DNA of 64,000 nucleotides from Datura wrightii (lineage: Eukaryota; Streptophyta; Magnoliopsida; Solanales; Solanaceae), in assembly GCA_035772735.1 (NCBI GenBank), contig JASDFA010000007.1:73570501-73634500 (forward strand), read 5' to 3'. The notes below the pieces were generated by a model that was given only the letters and a program-made list of their open reading frames with translations, was not told where the DNA came from and made no database searches. This document shows positions 56,172 through 64,000 of the stretch, piece after piece; within the stretch, counting starts at the first letter, position 1, and each line of letters starts with the position of its first letter. Both the position numbers and the translations under genes were made by a program.

Positions 56172-57606
56172 TGTTCAGTCTATGTTATATGGGTATATAA
56201 CTACACGCAAGTGCACGTGGTCGAACAAGTAGTAAAGTGGCTTAAGTAAGCCAAGTATCGATCCCACAGGGACTGGGATGAAGTGCAATCTGCTCAAGTG
56301 TACTATATTTCAATTCTAAAAATGCAGACAACAGTATAACCAAAAGTTTGATATTTTGATTTCTAATAATTATGCTAAGTCTAAAACAATTATCTAATGT
56401 GAGTCTGAACTATGAATGTGAGCATGCTGAGGTTAAATGAACATGTAAAGAAATTAATTATCAATATCATTTGGTTAGTCTTTTCCTCCGGTTGCTAGTC
56501 AAGAACTACTGCCAATGGATTAAAACTCTCGTATTTAACCCAACTTAAGAATCATGAACCGTCCACCTACATTTCTGTGATTAAACGAAAATTCATGTTC
56601 TAGCCATACAAACCCGGTTCCTAAATTGACTAATACGACTTTCAGGTATATTTCTATCCTGAAGGTAAATCAATTCCCAATTTTCCCAAACAAAGAAAAG
56701 ATCATATCCTATTAATTCACAACTTTCCAATTTCTTGCTCTCTCGAGTGAAACCGGACTTTTTAGATGTACATTAACATAGGCCACACATTAATGCAGTA
56801 AGAACAAGAATCAATAGAACAACCATGGAAGAAAAGATGAAAAACCAAAGAATCAATAATCACATTTCATTACAAGTGTTCTTAACCTCAGCAAGAAGAT
56901 GAATTAGCCACTCATTTGTGGATTAAACATCGTTAAATGAGTGTTAAACATACAAGCAATTGAATACAAGAAGAAGGAAAGAGAGAAAAACCCTGATAAT
57001 TTCGTCCCCTCAACTGCCTGTAACCCACGTTCTTGCTCCACCAAGTCAGAATGTCTCAAATAAAACCTAAGTGTGCTATTTATAGTAGTGGGACTTTTTC
57101 CCGGAATAACAAGCAACGTGTCACGAAGTGCATCATGGAGCACTGCCTCCGTGACACGCCACTGACGCGAAAGCTCTCTGGAAATCACCTGAAATTGGCC
57201 TCGGCAGCACCCTGCCACGTTGGCACCGTGTCACGCTGCTTGGGCAACGCGTTGACACCTCATTGTCGCGCAACCAGCCTGCCGTGGCACGTTGCCAACG
57301 TGCAAGTGGGCTGTTGTGATCAGCCTGCCTGCCGTGGCACGTTGCCGACGAGCAGGTGGGCTGTTTTGTGCTTCCTCTTTGCCGACGTTTGCGGGTTAAT
57401 TTCGTTTCCAAGCCTCTACTTCACCAACTCATGGATTAGTTGCTCAAAAGTCATCAAAACCTACAAAACAAAGGCTAATCATGTTGGTTAGCACTTATCC
57501 TCACATTCATATAAAATTACATGAAAATGTATACAATTACTTAGATAAACAAGACTAATTTAAGTCATAAAGCGTATCTCGGGCATGCTATTTTTTCCCG
57601 TGATCA
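56172..57606 (-). mobile_element. S2: solo LTR of the E1 lineage inside copia
   Basis: TGTTCAGTC to GTGATCA, 1435 bp, flanked by perfect 5-bp GCAGC (56167-56171 and 57607-57611). Homologous to the E1 LTR over its length. U3 array at 57110-57410, including a 50-bp tandem duplication around GCCGTGGCAC (57281 and 57331), and a TATA box near 57078-57086. Confidence 0.92.
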
Positions 57607-57611
57607 GCAGC

Positions 57612-58766
57612 ATGATCATGGTTTAAAGCTTGATCTGTATTGGGGGATTCATAATGCTCTTCTAATGCCTCTTCAACTATTTGGATAGGATCTTCACTGT
57701 CATGGTTTGCATCAGCAGCAACAATATCATCAAGACCTGTGCCAGAAGTGGATGAAACTCTCTCCTATTCTGAAAGTACATTGTCCACCTCAGAATAGGA
57801 TTCTGATGATGGAGATAAACCATAACAGGTCTCACCTGCCAGCTGCAAATCATCAAATCTAGGAGACTGGTTTGAAGAAATAGCTTGTGCATCCTTGAAG
57901 GGAAATAAATCTTCCCGGAAAGTTACATCCCTACTTACAAACAGTTGGTGACTAACAATATCCAACAAAATATAGCCCTTTTGGGTTTCTGAAAAACCTA
58001 ATAAAACAGCAACCCTTGCTCTCTCAGCAAATTTGTCTTCTTTTGGTATGCCAGGTGCATAGCATAAACATCCCATCACCCTAAGATGATCCACAGACAT
58101 CCTCCTATTGTATAACTTTTGACAAGGAGTTTGACCACCCAATACACTAGATGGTAGTCTATTAATTATATAAATAACAGCTCTTATACACAGTCCCCAA
58201 TACTTGATAGAAATATGTGCATGAAATCTCAGGGCCCTTGCTGTATCAAGGATTTGTCTATGTTTTCTCTCCACAACACCATTTTATTGTGGAGTGTATA
58301 CACAACTAATTTGATGTATGATTCTTAGGCTGTCAAACAACTCAGTACATTGAGAATTGAAAAGCTCTGTACTATTGTCACTTCTAATGACCTTCACCAT
58401 GACACCAAACTGATTTTGGACCATTGTTAAAAAAAGCTTTAAAACAACAATAACCTCAGTCTTGAGTTGTATCAAATACACCCAAGTATATCTACTATAG
58501 TCATCAACAATGGTTAAAAAGTAATATTTTCTATCAAAAGTTGCTGTTTTATGTGGACCCCATAAATCCAAGTGTACAAGATCAAATAGCAAACCTGACT
58601 TTGTACTACTACAAGGAAACTTTAGTCTAGCCTGTTTTGCAATGACACAATACAACATATTGTTCAAGTAACTACCAGCATCTTTCAAGAATTCTAACTC
58701 CTTCATTGTAGAAGATGAAGGATGTACAAGCCTTTTGTGCCACAAATCAACTTCTTCTGCCCTCAT
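57612..58766 (-). pseudogene. Copia integrase
   Basis: Has the HKRLVHPS zinc-domain start, the DLVHLDLWGP first Asp, IRSDNSTE second Asp and ERKHRQILD with the Glu. A TAA (58284) lies just before the Glu block and a TAG at 57765 lies after the core. All in one frame. The linker then runs into S2. Confidence 0.85.
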
Positions 58767-58799
58767 TATTGTAGCAGCAACATGTAACTGCTTCTCTTC

Positions 58800-59460
58800 T
58801 TAGTCTTGTTTCAAGTTTCTCACAGCTTCACTTAGTATGTATAAACCATCTCTTTCTCTACCAATCTCCTTGATTCTCCCACTTGAGAGATCCTGAAACA
58901 CACACAGATCAGGGAGAAAAGTGACAACACAAGATAGTTCCTTAGTTAATTTGGATACAGAGATCAAATTAAACTTAAAATCTGGAACATGAAGAACATT
59001 ATGTACAATGTCACTTCCAAATAGCCTTATGCTACCATGGTGAGTTATATCAGCCTTTTCTCTATTTGGTAACGACAATTTATCTCTTGATATTTTCACT
59101 GCCTGTATAATTTCTTCTAAAAGCCTCAAACTGGCAGTAACATGATGTGTTGCTCCTGAATCTACCACCCAATCACCATGTGATATTTTTGACATTAAGC
59201 AAGTAGTTATACCTGCCACATTAACCTTCTGATCACAGCTGACATCTTTGTTCAACATTCCAAGGATTTGCTAATACTTCTCCTTAGTGAATAGGCTCTC
59301 CTTTCCTTCTTGTTCTATAGTCACCTTGTCCCTATTGGAATTTCCAGCGGGCTGAGTAATAAAATTTTCTCTAGAGACATTATTTACAGTAGTGAGTCTT
59401 ATCCTGTCCTGCATATCAAATGGATAACCTACAATCTTCCAGCATTGCTCCTTTGAATAT
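58800..59460 (-). pseudogene. Copia Gag end and protease
   Basis: The zinc-knuckle-like CWKIVGYP stretch, then a TAG at 59271-59273, then WVVDSGATHHVTASL with the copia DSGA protease site. A stop at 58800 separates it from integrase. Broken at 59461 by T2. Confidence 0.8.
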
Positions 59461-61844
59461 TGTCATGGCTCGAGCCTACACCCTAGATGTAACACGGTAC
59501 TCGAAGTCACAAGTGACCCCAAGTCAACCCTTGGTCTATCATACACTGGTATTCTGAGTAAACATGCAAAATGGAAATTTGAAATAATACATAATAACAT
59601 TTATGAAAAATTAAAGACTGAACATAGAGATTTTTAAATATCTGAAAGTCTAAAATCAAGTCTAGTCTGAAATCCATCTAACTGAGGAGTTGCTGGGCTT
59701 AACTAACTCTAAGTCTAACTGAAAATAATAATGAAAACTGAAATGAATGAAATAACGCCCTCGGAATATGAGGACTCACACTGTTGCTGCTGATAGAGAG
59801 ATCCGAACGAAATCGGCTAAGGGCACTGGGTCTGAGAACCTGCGATTGTATCATGAAACGATACATAAAAGTATGCGGCAGTACTTTGAATGTACTGAGT
59901 AAGTGAGATATAGATATAGATGAAAGAACTAGTAACTGAACTGAAATGACATGAAATGACCAACTGAAAATACTGATAACTAATACAACTAGAATATAGC
60001 TAATATGGTCAATAATGACCCTGGATGATGGTCATAAACATGTCCTAAGTCTGAAGTACTGAGTCTGAGAGACCACGTTGAACTGATCTGAACTAAACTG
60101 AACTATCAAAACTGAGACTGAACTGAACTGACTAGTGGGAGAGTCTATAACCGACTTTTAACCACGTGAGCTAGACGTGGGTATACACCCCACCAGTAGG
60201 ACCCAATATACCTTTCCAGGGTATAAAGGCATGAATTGGGTAATCACAAAATTCTGGGGCCAATCAGGCTAAGTAATACTGTAACCTACGCTGGCAACAT
60301 AGTTCTGGGAGCCTGGATGCGCTGGAACCCCAGCCTGCTCAGTGCTAAGTCCTACTCCCACTGGAAACCTATACTGAACTGTTAAGCTGATAGCTCGAAA
60401 CTGGGGTCCAAGACTAGTCAGAGACATATAACTGAAAGTACCCGAGAGTCTTATTGGACCAGATTCTGAAACTAGGTTCTAGACTGGTTAGAGATGCTTA
60501 TCTGAAAGCGTCGTAACCATCTAAGAACAAACTATAAATTGAACTGGGTCCTGGGGCTGGTCAAAGATATATATCTAAAATGTCATGACTGCCTAATGGA
60601 CCAAAACTAGATTCTGAGTATGATTCTGATAACTGGGAGGCACCACTGACACCTCGGAAAAAGACAGGAGTCAAACTGATCAGTTGAAACTTTTTGAATA
60701 GTGCTGAAGAGATTCTACATTCTAATTGAATGAAACTACTAAGCAGCTAATAGAGAACACAACTCATTCCAACAACACGGGAATTTCATAATATGTCGAA
60801 ATTTCAAGAATTTAAAGGGGTTTCATCCAATAAGGGTAAAGTCATTCTTCTCAATGGAATAATTGCTCACGTATTTATATAATAAGAATTACTAGGATAT
60901 TCATCCCAAAACATACTTTGCAAAATAGACGTAATTTAATACGCGATAATCTTGACTCGAAAACTTAGGGCTGTAAATCATCTTGGCAAAAACAACAACA
61001 ATTTACTTAAGAATTGATGAATATCATATGAATAATAAACATGTATAAAAACCCAATTAAAATTAACGAAAACCAACATGAAAATCTCCTCATATTCGAA
61101 AATCTCAAGGCTAAACTGATAGGGAAATTATGGGAGGATTTTGGGGGACACAAGGGAAAGACAATTCCCTTGTTTAATTTCCACATACTTGGCTAAAATC
61201 CTTCCGTAGAACAAGCTTGAACTGCTGCAAGAGATGAGAAGCCTTAGTCTTGCTTGGAGGGTTCTTGAGAGGAGAACTTTTGATATTTTAGAGAACTGAG
61301 AGTGGGGAATGAGGAATGAACCATTTTCCCCACTAAAACGTCTGAAATTATTACTACAACGACATAGTTTAAAGCTTGGGAGAGTAGAAAATTACTAAAT
61401 AGCCCTTAGAAATTCGCTGGGAAAAACTGCTAGGTGCCCCTAATGGGTCGTGGTGGCTAACCACGACTCATGGTCACTCTCGTCAGGTACACTGGCTAAA
61501 AGCTCAGTGAGGCTGGTAACGGGGGACATAACGAGTCGTTACTAGGGACCACGACTCATTGCCCCCACCCGTCAAGTACACTGGTCACAAAATATAATCC
61601 TAACTCGGGCCTGACCACGAGTGACCTAATGGGTTGTGGTTAGTGACCACGACTTGTGAAGTCCCTCATTGGGTACACTGCCTCCCCTCTTTATATTATT
61701 AAGAATCCTTCTCATGGCTCACCTAATGAGTCATGAGGTCACTTAACGACTTGTTAGGTAGGTCGTCCTGAAGTTTTTCTATAGCTTTTTCAGATTTCCT
61801 GATTTAAGTCCCAGAATTAGATTTTGAGTTTTCGGGGCATTACA
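59461..61844 (-). mobile_element. T2 3' LTR
   Basis: Contains an array of ACGACTCAT, TAACGAGTCGTTA (61529-61541, a perfect palindrome around G) and TAATGAGTCATGA boxes at 61435-61765, in U3. No gene inside. Confidence 0.85.
61435..61765 (-). promoter_or_regulatory. U3 palindrome array of T2
   Basis: Eight or more boxes sharing GACTC/GAGTC cores in both orientations, followed in the transcription direction by a CTATTTAGTA stretch near 61395. Confidence 0.5.
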
Positions 61845-62184
61845 ATATCTCCCCCTTGTAAACATTCGTCCTTGAATGTAGAAAACACATAGGAAGCAGA
61901 AAAATAACAATCAAACTTTCCAAATACTGCTTATTTAACTCTAAAACTGCCGGAATGACTACCTCTGCTTCAAAATACATAATTGAACTGAATTTTCTTT
62001 TCATACATACATCCAAAGTCGTAAAAGAAAATTATACACATGAATTGAACTCAACAACTAGATAAGGTCCTAAGGCAAAAATAACATTTCATGCTACAAT
62101 AGAGTCAGTAGAGAACAAGTGTGGGTATTTGGCCATCATATCCACTTCAGCCTCCCACGTAGCTCCCTCAACCTACTGATTTCG

Positions 62185-62743
62185 TCATAAGACCTTGACT
62201 GAAGCTATTTCCTTATTCCTCAGCTTACAAACCTGACGGTCAAGGATCTGGATTGGTACCTCCTCATATGAGAGACTATCCTTTATTCCCATGCTGTCCA
62301 ATGACACAACTAAGGTTGGATCTCCGATGCACTTCTTCAGAAGTGAAAGATGGAAAACTAGATGTACAACTTCTAGTCCTGAAGGTAACTCTAGCTCATA
62401 GGCCACATTACCGATACGCCTTAAAATTTTATAAGGTCCCACATACCTTGGACTGAGCTTCCCCTTCTTTCCAAAATACCCAATCATCAACTACAAACTC
62501 CAACTCTCTTCTCCGCACATCGGCATAAGATTTCTGGCGGCTCTGAGCTGTTTTCAACCTTTCTCGGATGAGCTGAACTTTCTGCATTGCCTCATGAACC
62601 GAGTCTGGCCCTATCAAGGAAGCTTTACCAACTTCAAACCACCCTATAGGAGATCTACACCTTCTACCATACAATGCTTCAAATGGGGCCATCTGGATGC
62701 TAGAATGGTAGCTGTTGTTGTATGCAAACTCAATAAGAGGCAA
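62185..62743 (-). pseudogene. T2 integrase C-terminal part and chromodomain-like end
   Basis: Frames 62743-62429 (LIEFAYNNSYHSSIQMAPFEALYGRRC) and 62490-62185 (KLSPRYVGPYKILRRIG, LDRQVCKLRNKEIASVKVL) overlap in different frames, so one indel separates them. A stop follows KVL, cutting the chromodomain-like region. Confidence 0.75.
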
Positions 62744-63251
62744 GTGGTCATCCTAATTACCCTTAAAATCGATTGCGCACGCTCTTAGAATATCTTCTAG
62801 GGTCTGAATGGTCCGCTCCGCTTGCCCATTGGTCTACGGGTGAAAAGCGGTGTTGAGTTTGACTTGAGTGCCTAGTCCCTTCTAAAAAGACTTCTAGAAG
62901 TGTGAGGTGAACTGTGTTCCCCTGTTTGAAATGATAGCCAAAGGCACCCCATGGAGTTTGACTAACTCTCGGATGTAAAGTTTGGCATAGTCCTCAGCCG
63001 AGTCTGTGGTTTTAATAGGGAGGAAATGAGCTGACTTAGTCATCTGATCTACTATCACCCAGATTGAGTCATGCTGTCAACGAGTCCGAGGTAGACCCTC
63101 TAATGAAATCCATATTCACTTCTTCCCACTTCCATGTAGGTATAATGATATCTTGGGTCATGCCTCCTAGCCTATGATGTTCTATCTTAACTTGCTGGCA
63201 TTTCGAGCACTTGGCTATGAATTCGGCAATGTCTCTTTTCATGCCGTTCCA
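62744..63251 (-). pseudogene. T2 integrase core, broken
   Basis: Several stops. Recognisable pieces include the CQQVKIEH zinc-domain end and the NMDFI first Asp region. Confidence 0.6.
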
Positions 63252-63986
63252 CTAATAAATATCCCGAAAATCGCGGTATATTTTGGTAGCACCAAGGTGA
63301 ATGGTGTATCTCGAGCTGTGTGCCTCAGCCAGTATCTGCTGTCTCAACTCACCAACATTCAGTACACACAATCTTCCCTGGTAACGGCGTACACTATCTC
63401 CCCCTTTGGAGAAAGCCACAAACTCCTTTCTGAGAACTGCTTCTTTAAGTTTTAGTAGGACTGGATCTTCATCTTGTTTGGACTTAAATTCAACTACTAA
63501 GGATGAATCCGACCCACTTTGCATTGTCGCACCACCTTCAGCTGAATCCACCAACTGCAGCCCTAACCGGGCTAGTTTGTGAACATCCCTTGATAACTCC
63601 TTTTTCTCTTCCTCAATATGAGTCACACTCCCTATACACTGTCTGCTTAGGGCGTCAGCCACCATATTGGCTTTGCCCGGGTGATACAGTACACTCATGT
63701 CATAGTCTTTTAAAAACTCCAACCACCTTCTCTGATGCAGATTTAGATCCTTCTGACTCAACACGTACTGAAGACTCTTATGATTTGTAAATATGTCTAC
63801 GTGAGCTCCATATAAGTAATGCCTCCATATTTTTAGCGCAAATACTACCGCTGCTAATTCCAAGTCATGAGTTGGATAATTCTGCTCATGATCTTTGAGC
63901 TGTCTGGAAGCGTAGGCTATCACTTTGCCCCGCTGCATCAGAACGCAATCGAGTCCAACCCTAGAAGCATCACAATAAACAACCAA
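63252..63986 (-). pseudogene. T2 RNase H and integrase zinc-domain start
   Basis: A 244-codon frame with VVYCDASRVGLDCVLM, DLELAAVVFALKIWRHYL and IFTNHKSLQY, where the usual catalytic Asp of TDHKSL is Asn. Continues into YHPGKANMVADALSR and the HLGATKIYRDFRDIY start of the integrase zinc domain, then a stop. Confidence 0.8.
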
Positions 63987-64000
63987 ACCATCCGTTCCTT

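Larger units (their letters stand above)
54048..59460 (-). mobile_element. C: Ty1/copia retrotransposon, interrupted by S2 and cut by T2
   Basis: Minus-strand order: gag end and protease, integrase, RT, RNase H, polypurine tract (54361-54373) and 3' LTR (about 54048-54360). The 5' part lies beyond T2, off the window. The reading frame is almost free of indels but has at least six nonsense codons. S2 (56172-57606) sits in the integrase-RT linker. Confidence 0.85.
59461..64000 (-). mobile_element. T2: Ty3/gypsy chromovirus, right end outside window
   Basis: 3' LTR 59461-61844 (TGTCATGGCTCG to GGGGCATTACA, 2384 bp), polypurine tract (61845-61858), then integrase and RNase H reading on the minus strand. 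Left target site AATAT (59456-59460). It inserted in the copia gag. Long LTRs and domain order fit the Tekay/Del clade, as for T1, but the LTR sequence differs. Confidence 0.85.

Overview
This window is plant nuclear DNA and almost certainly eudicot. The main evidence is one intact plastid-type lipase gene of the DAD1 family embedded in a dense nest of LTR retrotransposons with plant-specific features: tRNA-Asp and tRNA-iMet primer sites, chromodomain Ty3/gypsy pol, and gag-protease elements with DLGAS proteases. The style of these repeats resembles large Solanaceae genomes; that is inference, since no search was run. No RNA genes, CRISPR arrays or bacterial features were seen. | Layout, left to right. 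1-6695: minus-strand gag-protease element E1, off the left edge, with 5' LTR, tRNA-Asp primer site, gag, protease, no polymerase, and an extra ORF of the plant-transposon-protein type. 6.83-22.92 kb: plus-strand gag-protease element W, split in its gag by a complete but dead minus-strand Tekay/Del-like chromovirus T1 (8659-17976). 22.92-25.13 kb and 38.75-38.88 kb: the 3' end and LTR of element Z, split by element X. 25133-38744: plus-strand element X with perfect target duplications ATTGA; it contains a 2.8 kb solo chromovirus LTR (27896-30712) in its gag and a truncated relative, Y (35268 to about 38340), in its 3' LTR. 38.9-51.4 kb: AT-rich intergenic DNA with dispersed repeats, a CACTA-like element, two MITEs, and relics of copia and gypsy elements. 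51516-52928: the DAD1-type phospholipase A1 gene, intronless and intact. 54.05-59.46 kb: minus-strand Ty1/copia element C, interrupted by a solo LTR (S2) with target duplication GCAGC. 59461-64000: a second minus-strand chromovirus T2, inserted in the copia gag and off the right edge. | The only likely functional host gene is DAD1-like; its product would release linolenate from plastid lipids for jasmonate synthesis. The 38.9-45.0 kb stretch is partly colinear with the flanks of this gene (49.7-54.05 kb) but lacks the gene, so it may be a decayed duplicate of the locus. | The most unusual signal is in the retrotransposons. Each family carries an array of short palindromes just upstream of its LTR TATA box. 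In E1 and W the same family-specific palindrome recurs inside the element. In E1 that internal array precedes a candidate exon, a well-formed intron and the extra ORF, which suggests a self-contained internal gene. Two small hairpins with fixed loops and changing stems (loop AGGCAA after protease; loop GGGA after the extra-ORF position) also recur across families.
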